64,000 nucleotides of DNA from Bigelowiella natans CCMP2755. Its lineage: Eukaryota > Cercozoa > Chlorarachniophyceae. Positions 37,866-51,101 of this stretch are shown piece by piece; the first letter of the stretch is position 1; the number at the start of each line of letters is the position of its first letter. The position numbers were made by a program, and so were the translations under genes. The notes under the pieces are model-generated. The model saw nothing but the letters and a program-made list of their open reading frames with translations. It had not been told where the DNA came from and made no database searches. Location: assembly GCA_000320545.1 (NCBI GenBank), contig ADNK01001313.1, positions 1 through 64,000 on the forward strand, read 5' to 3'.

Positions 37866-38682
37866 AGACTACGATTGAGTTGCACCTTGAGTCAGGAATG
37901 GAACCTTGACTCCGCAACTAATATCCTCTTCAAAAGAGCGTTTGTTTCACCGACGTGGGGTCTTTCTGCAAAGAGTGAAGTACTTTCCTGGCAGTTTCGG
38001 TCCAATTATAGACAGATAGACAGATAATTTGGAATAAAGGAGGAGTGGGTCAAGTAGGGGAGAGGAACCCGATCTAAGGATCCATTCGGCAAGCAAATGA
38101 TGGAGGGCGAAACCGAATCATCCACTCCTGTGAAAACGCAGAAGTAATCAGTATCAAGATAGCTGGGTCAAGATATCTGCGGGCGGAGGATCGAATGGAA
38201 TAAGCTGTTAGTTGTATGTGAGTCGCATTGACGATAGAATTTCTATAGAAAGAGCGTATCCTTGGGGGGACGGAACCTCTTTGAGAGAGTTGCTTGGCTT
38301 TCTTCTTCCAATAACTATTCAGCCACACACGAAATCGGGAAAAACCAGCGTATAGGAGGAACACAGGGGATTATTATTGTTTTTTGGATGTATTCTTGTC
38401 GCAACATTGTAATTGCGATAGGGAGATTTTTTTTACGGGTAAACAGATCAGCGAAAGACGATCATCGCGATAGAGGTGAGGCAAGGCTGCCCGACGCACA
38501 AACTAATTCTCCGACCCGCATTCCTTTTTAGGAACGCCCATTTCAAAATTTTCCTTCCTTTGCCTCTCGCACTGGAAGAACCTAACCACTTTCTGATAGA
38601 AGGAAACTGCTTGGAGAAGTATTTGCTTCCTTTCTATTTTCCGGGTAACTCAAAGTTTCATTGACCCCCCCCTTCACCAGCC
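37866..38682. promoter_or_regulatory. Divergent promoter region, TMEM138-like / sugar transporter
   Basis: An 817-bp spacer without CTAG words. It contains a CAGATAGACAGATA run near 38011 and a poly-C/T tract just before the transporter ATG. No gene was seen. Confidence 0.4.
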
Positions 38683-41122
38683 ATGTCCGAAAGTAAATCG
38701 CCCGGATACAAGCATGTGGCGTACTCGGAGATAGCAGCGGAGGATGGACGAGTGGAACTCGAGAAGGTTTGCAAGAGTGAAGTAGAAGTAAATCGATACT
38801 CCTGTTTTGGTGTATCCGTCGTGTATGTTAAAATTCTGAAGTAAGTATCTTCCCTGGCTGACCGTGTCTGTGTTTGGTTTTACAGCGAAATATTCTAAAC
38901 CTTCTCTGCGTTCCAAATTTTACAGGAAAATATAGTGAGACCGGCCCTCTACTCGATATTAGCCGGATTAGGGGCATTTATGTTTGGGTATACGCTTGGA
39001 TTTACAAGCCCTGCTCTCCCTGCGATGTACGGTAATAATGCGGATTGAGGAGGAATTGGAGAATAAATGAACGGCCAGATTTTTTTGCCAAATGCCGCGT
39101 GAAAGAACGGGAAAAAATGGAATTCGGAATAAAAAGTTCCGCGTTTATTCCTCCCTCCCTAATTGCCTATTCATCGATTATCTATGCTGTAATTGAAATA
39201 GCATGCATATTATCATCAGGCCAAAACTCTGCACAAGTATTCACTGTGACAGACTGCAACGATAGCAATATCAGCTCCCAAACGGGCTCTCTTTTCAGGT
39301 AGCAGCAAGTAGTGAGTGGGGAGGTAGCATCACAACCAAGCACTTTCAGCCTCTTAGACCCATCTCATCTCTGGCGGATCCGATCGTGATGATGCTCACA
39401 AACTTTACCAATTCTTCTTTCTCTATTATTGACTTTGCCTATTGATTTGTACGCTTATTAGTTCCATTGTCAACATCGGGGCTGTTTTTGGAGCCATGGT
39501 AATATGAGCGTCGGTCGGTCAGTTAAACCGCCGCCCCTATCAAACATCCTTCACTGTACATAGTATCATCAGCTTGAAGTCGCATGCCATGGAAAAATAC
39601 ATCTATTTAGATCTTCTTCCTTCGTGTCTTCCTTCCTGAAACCAATACAATATACACAGGTTGCAGGTCGGCTTGCTGATTATATTGGGAGAAAATTTGC
39701 GTTGGCTTCAGCTGCAATACCGCTAGTCGCAGGGTATCCCAACAACAACAACAGCAACAACCAACTTTCCCAAGTTGTCGAATATTTGCAAATACAATGC
39801 ATCATTCACACGAACAGTATATTTTCCTACCACTTTTATCGTCGTCGTTGTCATCATTGCCATCCATCTTAAGGTGGGTGTGGCTTGCGATGGTACGGGA
39901 TCCAACACAGGCGATCTTATCGAGAGCCATGGCAGGTTAGCGTACATTCACGACCGTGCATATCAGTATCACCCCAAATCATTGGCTACAACATAAATGT
40001 AGGCGTTGGCGTTGGCATGTGCAGCTCCTTGACCCCGATGTACATTTCGGAGGTAGTAGCAATACGGAATCATCGTCGTCGTCGCCGTCACTATTTTCAT
40101 TGCTATCATCTATCCTGTGCGGACAAAAGGGGGGGGGGGGGGGGATAAATAATCGATGACGTAGTCGTTCATATGGAAGAAAAAGGATTGTTTAGCTCAG
40201 CACCTCCCTCCATCCCCCCCCCCCCGTATTCTTCATTTTCCCATCATTTTGTGTATCGGTGAGTAGATCGCGCCCACAGCTTACAGAGGCGCGTTGGGAG
40301 CTCTCAATCAGCTACTAATTACGGTTGGTGATTGTTGTCCGGAAGAGAAGAAAGAGGGAGGGGGGGGGATGGATAAAAAATCGAAAATAAAGGAACTTCA
40401 AGAAGCAAAGAGTCAGATAAGAGAGCAGAATGGTGGAGTGGAAGGGGAGGAATTCTGTTCATGCAAGATATATATAACACATAAACCTGCGTTTGATGAG
40501 ACGAGAATTCATCGTCATCACTGAATGAGCATGCTTACTCGTAGATCGGAATCTTTGGCGTGTATTTTATCGGCTACTTACTGCCACACGAAGATACGAC
40601 ATACAACAGCTGCCCAAATGCAACCACCAGCACGATCAGGTACTATTCTTCTCCTTCTCCGCCTCCGCCCCCTTCATAGCTTTGTTTTCTTATTCATAAG
40701 ATCAAGTTCTACCATCTATAATTCTCGATGAATCCTCTCCGTCCACACCCTCTTTCTCACCTCCATATGTGTTTGTGTGTTTTGTTTCTTTTCTTCCCTC
40801 TCCTATCTGTCATTCAATAGCACACATTGGCCAACTTTGGCTTGGATCGGAGCAGCGCTGTCGTCCCTTCTCTTCTTTGTACGTAATCAACAGGAGATTA
40901 ATGATGATGGCGATGATGATGATAATCTCTGTGCGTCGGTGCCTTCTCCCACAGCTTCCTTCCCATTATAACGTCCTTATCTATTCATTGATTTATTATT
41001 ATTTTTATTTTTATCATCATCATTATTCTCTATCTGTCCGTCAGGTGGCTAACCTCCTTCCTGAGACACCGGTGTATCTCCTCAAGATCGGCCAAACCCA
41101 GCGTGCTTGCACAGTCATGAAG

Positions 41123-41164
<42 letters not shown>

Positions 41165-42603
41165 ATGGAATAGACTGCAGAGCGCGTGTGGGTGTGTGCG
41201 TGCGTGTGTGTGTGTGTGTGCGTGTGTGTGTGTTGCGTGGGTGCCTGTTGGTTGGTAAATAGGTAATATTGACAAAATTATTACTGCTTTGTTTGGTTAT
41301 GATGGTGGGTAATGCTCGGCTGGCGTGAGCAGACTTTGGGGACGGGATTTCGACACTGACGACTACATCAGGTAGAAAACAACGACAAGATGATGAAGAA
41401 GATGATGAAGAAGAAGAAGAAGAAGAAGAAGAAGAGCCACACATAACAGTAGAACAACAAAATATGTTTTCCCCCTTCTCAGCGCCCCTTCTCCTCCTCC
41501 TCCTCCTCCTCCTCCTCCTCCTCCTCCTCCTCCCCTCGTCTCCGTTTCTGTCTGAATAGAATGTCCATTGCTGGGCGGCATCCAGACAGTAATCGCCTCT
41601 CCGTGAACGACGATATTGGTGGTGCAAATGGTAGTTTAAGATGGAGATGACGATGGTGATAATGGCGATGATGTTGATGATGACAAACAACAACGATTAT
41701 GTGGTGAGGAGCTCCCGCATCAGCAATAAGCAGCCCGCATCCGCGTATAGCGTAGTTTTTCATTCATTGCTCCCTCCGTGAGAGAGAGAGAGGGGGGAGG
41801 GGCGAGGGTACTTTCTTTCCAAAACATCGTTATCCCTGCTCTATATATCTATGTTTCTGTGTGCAAATTGCTTCGATGATTCTTGATAACATATCTTGTG
41901 TTATTGTCGTCGGGGATGGATCGATGGCATAAGCAGATGGAGGGGAGCCAGTTGGCCGATTTGTTAGTTCTGGCAGTGGAGCGGGAGGACTCGAACACGG
42001 TGACAATCATGCCTACGACGACGACGACGATCAAGACGGATCTAGCTCTGTCTCCTTCGGCGAGCTGTGCTCTGAGGAATCCAGAATGCCGATGGTGAGA
42101 GCTGCCCTATATACACACATATACATAGAGTATCCTAACTACTGTGTGGTAATGTGACGACTGAGAAAGACGTGAAGGATGCAATGCGACAGCTAATTGC
42201 TGACTTGTTGTTCTTATTATCTACCTATAAATGCTGCTGCTCTACAGATCATAGGTTGCGGGTTGATGCTCCTGCAGCAGTGGAGCGGCAACAATGCGGT
42301 ACTACTACTGCTGCTGCTGCTGCTACTACTGCTACCACTTCTATTACTAATACCGCTGCCGCCGCTGCTGTTAGCAAAGTACAAGAATTAATATTTTGGT
42401 ATTGGCAGTTGGAACTATTAGGGAAAGTCTGCTACTGTTTGATTTCCAATGAGCTCGTAAAGAGACTGACACATCATCATTATCGTCATTGTCATCATCC
42501 CCATCATCATCATCATCATCATCATCCTCTGTGATCGTGGGGGGGTGGGGGGGTTGGATCCATAATAATCTTTGTTTCGTCCTTATGCGTTTTCCTCTTC
42601 CTC

Positions 42604-42635
<32 letters not shown>

Positions 42636-43161
42636 CTTCTTCTCTCCAGGTGATATTCTTCTGCAGCTCGATCTTCAAGACGGCAGGATTGGATAATACC
42701 GACCAAGCGTCTCTGTACGTAATGGCTACTCAGGTAGCAGCAACAGTTGTATCAGTAGTAGGAGCGGTAGTAGGAGGAGGCTTCATACAGCAGAGAGCTG
42801 CTGTCGTTTGATCACTTGCACGTTCCTCCTGAGAGTGTTACCGGACAGAGCAGCGTGAGTGACATGTCTTGTTTCCTCCTCGCCCATCCTTCCTCCTCTT
42901 TACCGTCCCCCTCCCCCCCTTCTCTCCTGTACTGCTCAAGGTCATCGCCACTGGACTGTCAGTTTATCTTATGGATAAGGTAGGCGTAGTAGTATGTTAG
43001 GGGTAGGTGAGAAGGAAGCGATTGGCAAGGGAGATGCTGGTAATTCTGACTGGTCTGCTGTCGTATTTGATCGCTTCGCTGCTTTCTGCTTTTGATTAGG
43101 CGGGGAGGCGCCTGCTCATGCTCATGGCTTCCGTAGGTCGTCATTTCGTAGAATTATCAGT

Positions 43162-43199
<38 letters not shown>

Positions 43200-43366
43200 G
43201 GCAAAGCAGCTAACACAGCACATCTTGCATGACATGGCATCATGCACAGGAATGGCTGCCGCGTCGGGGACTCTTGGCTTCCTGTTCCTGTTGCAGCACG
43301 GTAGTAGTAGTAGTAGTAGTTTTTGGTTGGGAACAAGGAGATAGCTGCATGTGTGTGTGCGTGTGT

Positions 43367-43428
<62 letters not shown>

Positions 43429-43907
43429 AGATGGATGGGCAGGGATAGAGCTTGTGATGGGGGTTAGGGAGTAGAATAGGACATGCTGTTCACACACGCA
43501 CACACACACACACACACACAACACATGATGGATAGTTTCATTTGAAAAGCATAATTCTCCTGCTGCTTTATCCTCACGTGCATCACGTAGTGTGTTCTAT
43601 TCTTTTCCTTCAATAATCGCATACAATGTGCTGCCTCATAACTCACACACTCACTCATTACTCGCTCTTCCTCGTCTACTCTCCGCTACAAACAAGCAAC
43701 TGATATGGCTGTTGGTTTCGAATTCAGGATCCCAAAAACCGCCTGGATGGATCACCATCATCGCCCTTATCACGTACGATGCGACAACGTCGAATAATGG
43801 ATGATCCTTGCTGCTGTACCTTATCGTCGTCCCCCCTCCCCTCCCTCCCCCGTTCGCCGTTGACCATTATAAAATCATAAAAAAAAAACAATAATGCTTG
43901 TCTCTGT

Positions 43908-43951
<44 letters not shown>

Positions 43952-44547
43952 CTCTCTCTCTCTCTCTATTCCTCTGCGGTGTATGATGTTTGGGCATTCA
44001 CATCATAATTTTAGATACATCATATTCTTCTCTATTGGCATGGGTCCAATTCCATGGTTGATCACCGGCGAGGTACATGTAGTTGCGTCAATCAATGCAG
44101 CACGCATATATCATCACTGCTAGTATGCGAGGTAGTAGCTAGCAGCGCTAATCAACGCTGCACACATCATCGCTACAATGCCAAGCGAGGAGAAGCCTCA
44201 AGTTCTTTCGAGATTAATGTTCTGAATATCTTACGCCTTATCTCTTCTTCTCCTTCTCAACCCCCTTTCTCTTACCGCGCCATCTAGATCTTCCCTAACC
44301 GCACACGTGCTCTTGGATCGTATGTCAATTAATACATATTATTTTCATAACCAACAAACCACACACCTCTACCCCTCCTCCTCCTGATGTCGCAGTCGTT
44401 GTTCTCAATCCATATTGCAACAAGCGCATCTCCCTTTCTCATCCTTCAATAGCAGCCTAAACACGTTACGACACTGCATCATCATCGTGCAGTGTGTTTC
44501 CTTGATGCCTCCTAATATACGTGCATGATATCAACAGGATCTGTTCC

Positions 44548-44583
<36 letters not shown>

Positions 44584-45655
44584 TGACGCCTTCCAGGTCG
44601 GTCGCGACAATGGTGAACTGGTTCTCAGCTTTCGGGGTGACGTTCCTCTTCGCTGATATGGAGGTAGGTGGGTGGGTAGGTAGGTAGGTAGGTAGGTAGA
44701 TAGGCAGGTATTTAGGCGGGTAGGCAGTAACGGTATTAGGAATGGAGATTGTGGCGGTGATGGAGATTAGTTTTGACGATTACTGCGACGCAATTGGTGT
44801 TGATGGTGCTCCTTCGTCCTTGTTCATGTTAATATATTCTCCGAACTGCTGCCCCTCCTCCTCCATTCGGTTTCGTGCGAGGGGGAGGCTGCGTGTCTGC
44901 AAGTCGTAGCACTATGTAAACTGTTTTGTTCTTGCCTGGTACTGCCTTCCATCTCTACCATTCCAACCACACGTGACGACATTAGCGTTGACTGTGCAAT
45001 CGATATTATCAGGAGTCGCTTCAAGACTACGGCACCTTTTGGTCACTCATAGTAGCTCAGAACGTTCAAAAATATAATGATTCGAAACCAACAGTAAAAA
45101 ATGTATTCCAGCATCTCGTTCTGAATTTCATTGTTAAACTGTCCAAAAATACCGTTTTTTTGGGTAATGTACATAAAGGCGTTTTATAACTACTTTCATA
45201 CAATATGGACGTCCATCAATCCTACATTGCAGATATCGTCATTATATAGCCAAAGTGTGTGGGGGGGGAGGGAACAGGGAGATTTGTGTTGCGTCGTTTC
45301 AAGTGGTATCATGCTATAACTGCAACTTCTGGCACCGCTTCAGGTTTTACACTAGCATCCTCGGGTTTGCCTTTATATTCGTATTCATTCTGGTGCCAGA
45401 AACCAAAGGTTATTAGGGTGTATATGAATGAATGAATGAATGAATGAAACAATAAAATACCGATGATGTGCGCTGCTCTAATGACGTGGAGCATGTATGG
45501 CCGAGTGCACCTTTTAAGAGTCCTCTTGGTGAAGTACCCTCTGTGATCATCATTCTCCTCCTCCTCCTGCTTCTCCTGCTGATGTTAATGCTACAGGATT
45601 GTCTAATTGGGAAATTCAGTTGGCGCTAAAGAGGAAAAATCCTTTCGGTTGTTAA
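38683..45655 (+). CDS. Major facilitator sugar transporter (SLC2 / ERD6-like)
   Basis: A 12-TM hexose-type transporter spread over about 25 small exons (29-106 nt for those mapped), with microsatellite introns. Checked exons include 38683-38766, 38926-39031, 39220-39298, 39462-39498, 39660-39733, 39874-39935, 40003-40052, 40267-40323, 40545-40639, 40821-40878, 41045-41124, 41333-41371, 42248-42298, 42650-42733, 42941-42979, 43100-43136, 43250-43300, 43728-43773, 44015-44072, 44288-44319, 44597-44663, 45013-45041, 45344-45408 and 45597-45655. Signatures: GYTLGFTSPALP, GRLADYIGRK, APTAYRGALGALNQL, PETPVYLL, QQWSGNNA, AGRRLL, GMGPIPWLITGE/IFPNRTRALG and final PETKG. The cytoplasmic-loop exon ending near 42093 (SFGELCSEESRMPM) has an unresolved 5' side containing an acidic DDDDD run. 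Substrate unknown; sugar is the family expectation. Confidence 0.92.
41125..41232. repeat. (GT)n tract beginning at a transporter donor site
   Basis: The intron after the exon 41045-41124 starts directly with GTGTGTGT and continues as GT-rich sequence. (GAA)n and (CCT)n runs follow at about 41400-41436 and 41490-41533. Confidence 0.9.
43367..43421. repeat. (GA)n in a transporter intron
   Basis: GA run. (CAT)n at about 43162-43197, (CT)n at about 43911-43945 and (CA)n at about 44551-44580 occur in neighbouring introns. Confidence 0.95.
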
Positions 45656-46744
45656 AGGCGAGGAGAGAGAGGGGGGAGGGAGGGGGGGGGAGGGATCAGC
45701 AGGCATGAAAGGTGGAGCTACCACATCTAGATGAAACTTGCGAGATTTTTGAGAGAGAAACTCAGTCGGATTGATTTTTTTTCATTTTCCATTATGATCC
45801 GATACATCAACTGCGCATCATAGGCGAACGAGAGACGAGCGAGTTTAAAAGCAACGGGAATTTCAAATGATAAATAAGAAGTTGAAAGTCTCAAGAGTTC
45901 TGACTTGATCCAAGATCCTTCTCTTGTAAGGAGAGACTTATATAAAGTTCCGCGCAAGCGTGTCATAACTACTCCTTTCTGTGATCAATAGTATTACATG
46001 CAATGCTTGATGCATATTTTAAGCCTAAACCAATCCACGTTGAGTTTAGACGTGTGTTCATCACTCGCTGTGTGGTTACTACCGCTCACATGAATACTAA
46101 GTGGTCGTGGACAATACTGAATACGTCACGATTGCTGGAGTGGAGTTTCACCCTTTTCAAAATTACTGCACTCAATTATGCTGACAACAATGCACATCAT
46201 TGTCAACATGAGTTTTCATGTGATGATTTTCATGTCCGGCATTTTGCTCTAGAGCTAGTAGAATGTGCATGCTAGCATGAGATGCAAGATCAAGTGCAAG
46301 CCAAGTTCTCTGCTGCTTGCGCATCTAGACATGCATGCACGCATCCGCAAATGTCGCCTGCGTCATGCAGCAGTTATTGCGTTGTGGTAGCAGCAGACTA
46401 GCGCAGTTTAGTAGTACGTTGCGTGTGATGCCTATCGCGGATCGAATGATCAAATGCGACATCCCTAGATCTAGATAGCTAGTACATGGTCTTTTCTCCA
46501 AGAAAATTTTCGCATCGCTTTGTTAGCCTGTCTAGCTGTGCTATGCACTGATTCATGATGATGAAGCACACATGCTAGCATGCTAGCACGTCTAGACGTA
46601 CGTGTGGCACTAATAATCGTTTCAGAAATGCTAATCATTTTGACAAGTAGCGCCGTTACAAAACTTGGCTTCGTGATCTTCCTCATGCACCACACACGAC
46701 ATCGACACAATTTAGCCACCGTACAAGAACCTTCTGAAATTTTG
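45656..46744. other. Convergent 3'-3' spacer rich in CTAG palindromes
   Basis: Between transporter and RGS gene ends. It contains GCTCTAGAGCTAGTAG, GCATGCTAGCATGAG, GCATCTAGACATGCATGC, CCTAGATCTAGATAGCTAG and ACATGCTAGCATGCTAGC then ACGTCTAGACGT (about 46248-46605). A 79-codon minus-strand frame at 45727-45966 is unsupported. Confidence 0.55.
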
Positions 46745-49700
46745 TCAAGACAGCATCAAGATTTCCGTGATGGTACGATGGTGATCCTCAGCAAATCGTC
46801 TGAAAGAATCCTGTTCCATAATTTGAAAGATTTTTTGTTTCGCGCTCTTATATACGAGTTTACTCTCCTGCAGATACCTTATAGCAGTTAACCTCGTTGA
46901 TTCAAAATCATCAGACGCGCTATCACAAAATCTAGCACTATTGCGGTTTGATTTGTCAGCCTCGGCTGTCACGCTTTGAAACTCTCTAATGTCGTGATTG
47001 CTCGAAGCAGTGGGCCCGCTTGAAGGACGAAGATAATCCGATTGTGCTCTTACCATTAATATTGATGATTTTCTTTCAAGAATTTCTTTGTGATCCGCCT
47101 TCTCATTTTGTGGCTTCTCTTGCGCAATGATCTAGAGTATAAATTTCTTAATTAGAATGCATGGAACCAAAGGCATGAATAAACAAAAATAACCTCGCAA
47201 AATGTCCGAGAGGCGGACATACTCCTCTCTGTGGGTGTGTTGGAGCGATCATTCGTCGGTAAGATGGCCAATGGAGAAACTGATTGCATAGGGTTTGGTT
47301 TAAGTAGTGGAGAAACTGCTTGCGAGCTTTGCCCTGTTAATATTTGAAACACATAGATGTGAAAAGAATTATCATGTTGTTTGACAAAAGCTTTGAGCGC
47401 ATTTAATCCAATTTCGAACACGAAATACTTCGGTCAAGTCTCAACATTTCTCTTACTAATACAATTGTGAGGTGCTGACCACTGGCAGACACTTTTGTGG
47501 GACTATTCGGTATATTCCTCTTTTGAGAAAGATTTCGTGGCGACCCCCCACGACTTAATGCTAATGAGAAAGGGTTTATCATCATGACAAAATGAAACCA
47601 TTTAAATCAGGAACCTATAGGTGAGATGCCGGATCGCTGGCCAATTGTTGCTGACTTCGAGTTGAGAGGACTCGCTGGTTTTAAGTTACCAATTCCCACC
47701 GTTGCAGTACTCATAATACCAAATTTCGTATCATCGCAAATATTTGAGTCATGGCGATCAAAAGAGGGACTGTTAAAGATAAAATTAAGATAAGAAACCA
47801 AGCAGGCGTTATTCACTGGGTTTATTTACCTGATACCCCGAGGATTATGGATGTCAACTGCTTCATATCTGTTTGCCATCCTACAAAATAAGGATCCATG
47901 TGTTAGATCACCAATACTGCAGTATTACAGTAACACTGCTCAGCGATACTACGTGATACAGTAATGCTGCATACACTGAGTATTATGAAAAAGTATTCGC
48001 GCAGTATCGCCAACAGTATTGCTGAGTATCGCGCTATACTCATGATTTTGGAACACGGCGGGTAATACTGTAACACTGTGGACAGTATTGGCGATCTAAG
48101 ATCCATGTGTTCTGTCGTTCTATATTTGATGAAACATATGTAAGGGGCACCGTTTTGAATAAGTATTCATTATTGATAGGGAGCTTTTCCCTAAGCCTGC
48201 ACCGGTGAAGTTGTCGAAATATTTGGAGATAAAGTCGTGTACAGCTGTTTCGATTCTATGCCCAATATTGATCTGGGACAGACATTCATACTCAGATGAT
48301 CTTAGGAAAACAAACACCGAATTGAAATTATTTTTCAGGAACGGATACCTGACTTTCAGCCCTGCTTCCAATAAACTTCTTGTAAATAACAAAAATTGAT
48401 TGATTTGTGGAATTTAGGATACTATGAATGTAGTCCTTTGTTTTGCTCGTAGATATAAATCGTGGAGAAAACTTTCTACTGTTTCTTTTTATGTTTGCTA
48501 GAAGATCAATGTTGCTCTGGGTTTCTTTTTCAAAATGTATGATGGCTTTATAGAAACGTAGATTCTCTGGCGCCTGTAACAAATAAGGTTTACACTTACA
48601 ATTGACTATCAACGTACCTTCATCCTATTACCCATTCTTTAACAAGATGGCTTTCAAATAGCCTCAGTAGCTTCGGGTTTGCCAATATATGGACAAAGCT
48701 ATAGCCCATCTCTGAACAAAAACACATATCATAATTTCGTGCGACTGTGATAAGTGATAACATTCACGCAACCTTTTTGGAAATTTATATCAAAAGATTT
48801 TCGGGATCTTATGGATTCCTTTGTTAGTTTATATGGTAGCCTGTATGTGACGGAATAATTCAATTGAAGTAGTCTCTGATTGAAGATGCTAGAACCATGA
48901 TTCTGTCGCCCATACGGTCATCATTGCAAAAAACCAGTAGATATGGTATTCAATGAACCGAGTATGTACAGATTCGATACTCTGTATTAATGAACATTGT
49001 TCATCAATATCTCCGGCGACATAATAGGATTAATACCGTTGCGAAAAGGTTGATGATGAAGAATACCACTATTCCTGCATGAAAATTGTAATGGCAATTG
49101 ATGATTTCATACTTCCAGTTGTCATCATATTTACCAGATGAAAACAATGCCATTTGAGTTTTTATTTTTAGCTTGATTTTGAAGGGATCTGTCTCTGCAG
49201 AGCTCGTGAAAATGTACCCGAAAAAGATAACCCTGCATCCAAAAAATTAAGTGCAATAGAGTTTCGCTTTTAATTCTTTAAATCTCGCATTCAATAATTT
49301 TAAGTGTAATAGAGTTTCGCCTTCAAATCTTTAAATCTCAGGTATCAATAATTACCATAGTGCCCATAGGACAAAGATAATTTCCAATAAACCAGTGTCA
49401 CACGTAGCTTCATTGCCTTCAAATTCGTCATTATATCATGTTCATATTCGTTAGCAAAATCGTTGTGTAGATGGGAAGATGTTATCTCACGTTGGAAATC
49501 AGCTGATATGCGAATTTCTATGAGTACCGACAATGATGCTAGTACAAAAGTTCCTTGGATAATTATTGAATAACTTTGTATTGGATTACAAACTAATGAT
49601 TATTTCGTGTTGAAATATTACCTACAGAAAGTGCAATAACTCTATTTCCCTTCAGCGACACTAAACATTTCTTTAAGAGCCAATCACTTTTCTATGATAA

Positions 49701-50632
49701 TGCAGATTGGATGTCATCAGCTGCCCCAACTATAATTAGTTACATTTTTTTAAAGGAAACCTTTCTAATGTGGCTTCTTACAGGATCAGGATGCATAAAT
49801 TCTTGTGCTTGCTTTGGAAAGTTACACCATTCGTGAGCGCAAGTGTGCGGGAAGGAGGAGAAAAGTACCTTTATTTGTGCAAGCCGATATAGGTGTCGGA
49901 GATCGCGGAAAACATGTAACCCTAGAATTTCGAAAGACAATTAATCTACATTCACAAGGTGAGTGAAAGACTACCCAACGCAGCTGCTCCAATGGTTTGT
50001 TGAAGAAGCAGAAAACTATATGTGATATTAAATATAGCGTATCATATGAGAAAACATTGAATTATTTAGTTTACGAACATGAAACATGGCATCCGGATTC
50101 CAAGAATCCAATGTAGAAATCCAGGGACTTGCCACAGGAACATAACCATAAGCTTCAGTGAGACCTAAAGTGAATAAAAATTTTCATAGTTCATTCGTAG
50201 AATTTGAATTGCAATACATGAAGTGGGCGGTCCACAATACGCAATGTTGTCCTGTTTATAGCAACAAGAGCAGCTTATTAACCATTATGTTTGATACACG
50301 ATGTATCAGCGAGATTTATAACTCCCCCAAAAGAAAACAATCAACAAGTACGTACCCCTTTGCCTCCAACCTGTGAAGTTCATACTGTGTCCATATCGAT
50401 AGAGAGATGTAAACAATATTCTCGACAGCAAAATGAGCAAATTGTAGAATTAGGACAGGATCCTTCGAGACGGCCGTGCTGTCCACCATGCTCTGGCTGC
50501 TGAGTTCAACTCTGAATTAATCTCCACGACAACAGCACACCGATTGTCGAAGGAATGAAAACAACTGTATTTCGGAAATCCACCCTGATTTCGCAGCGCA
50601 GCAAAAAAGAAAATAGCGTGGATTAACTTCAT
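46745..50632 (-). CDS. Seven-transmembrane receptor-like protein with C-terminal RGS domain
   Basis: The RGS domain accelerates GTP hydrolysis on G-alpha; the 7TM part may sense a ligand. The N-terminus at 50632 has a possible signal peptide (MKLIHAIFFFAAL). TM exons follow: NIVYISLSIWTQYELHRLEAKG; VSLKLMVMFLWQVPGFLHWI; LHVFRDLRHLYRLAQIK; GTFVLASLSVLIEIRI; TGLLEIIFVLWALWVIFFGY; and GIVVFFIINLFAT. The RGS box begins GYSFVHILANPKLLRLFESH, continues APENLRFYKAIIHFEKET (about 48570), then SQINIGHRIETAVHDF (48300-48151) and ends YKSAKQKIFQIMEQDSFRRF (46852). Between the last two lies a Ser/Pro-rich insert encoded by exons 47880-47830, 47769-47615, 47560-47480, 47333-47194 and the start of 47131-46745, all phase-compatible. 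One TM exon near 48850-48990 is unresolved. It is divergent to the G-alpha gene. Confidence 0.82.
47893..48109. mobile_element. MITE-like element in an RGS intron
   Basis: A 197-bp element (47903-48099) bounded by inverted repeats TTAGATC(A/G)CCAATACTG and flanked by a perfect 10-bp direct repeat GATCCATGTG (47893-47902 and 48100-48109). The interior repeats CAGTATT/AATACTG words. It encodes nothing. It fills the 270-bp intron 47881-48150, whose siblings are mostly 50-100 bp. A 9-11 bp target duplication suggests a Mutator-like mobilising transposase; that is inference. Confidence 0.75.
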
Positions 50633-51101
50633 GGCTGAATCCGGAGCGCTTCTTTCCGTCCCACCCCAAATGTCATTGGTTGGGCTATAAATGCCATTGT
50701 AATTGTCTAAGCGACATCATAGCAAAGATGTCGCAGGTGTTAGTCATATCCAAACCGCCGACAGTGAACAACCGACTTGAGCGCAATTGGCCGCCATTTT
50801 TTTTTCTCTCGAAAGTGAATTATTCGCCTCCCTTCGAGCGAACAATTCAAGGAAAGTTGCCAAGTTAGTGCTACGAGGACATGTTTCGTAATCCTGATGT
50901 AGTTCCCGCTGTGCAAATTAAAGAGTACGTTACGCTCTGTGTCCTCAGCGTGCGACAGGGTATATAGCAGCACCAATGGAGATTTCCATAGACTTTTTTT
51001 TCCATCCAATTGAGAAAGAGAACAAAGTAGACACAAAGATCTGGCTTTCCAGCGCACACACACACAAGCCCAAACATTCCAGCGAGGCACGAAGTGGAAC
51101 T
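50633..51101. promoter_or_regulatory. Shared divergent promoter region of the RGS and G-alpha genes
   Basis: 469 bp separate the two start codons. It is AT-rich without CTAG words or microsatellites. In-frame codons upstream of the G-alpha ATG (from 50976) exist but are not needed by the family. Confidence 0.45.

Noticed and set aside
45727-45966. 79-codon minus-strand frame
   Set aside because: No domain or splice context, within a 3' spacer.
50976-51101. 42-residue N-terminal extension of G-alpha
   Set aside because: It would bury the MGLCAS lipidation signal and exceed family length; the ATG at 51102 is better.
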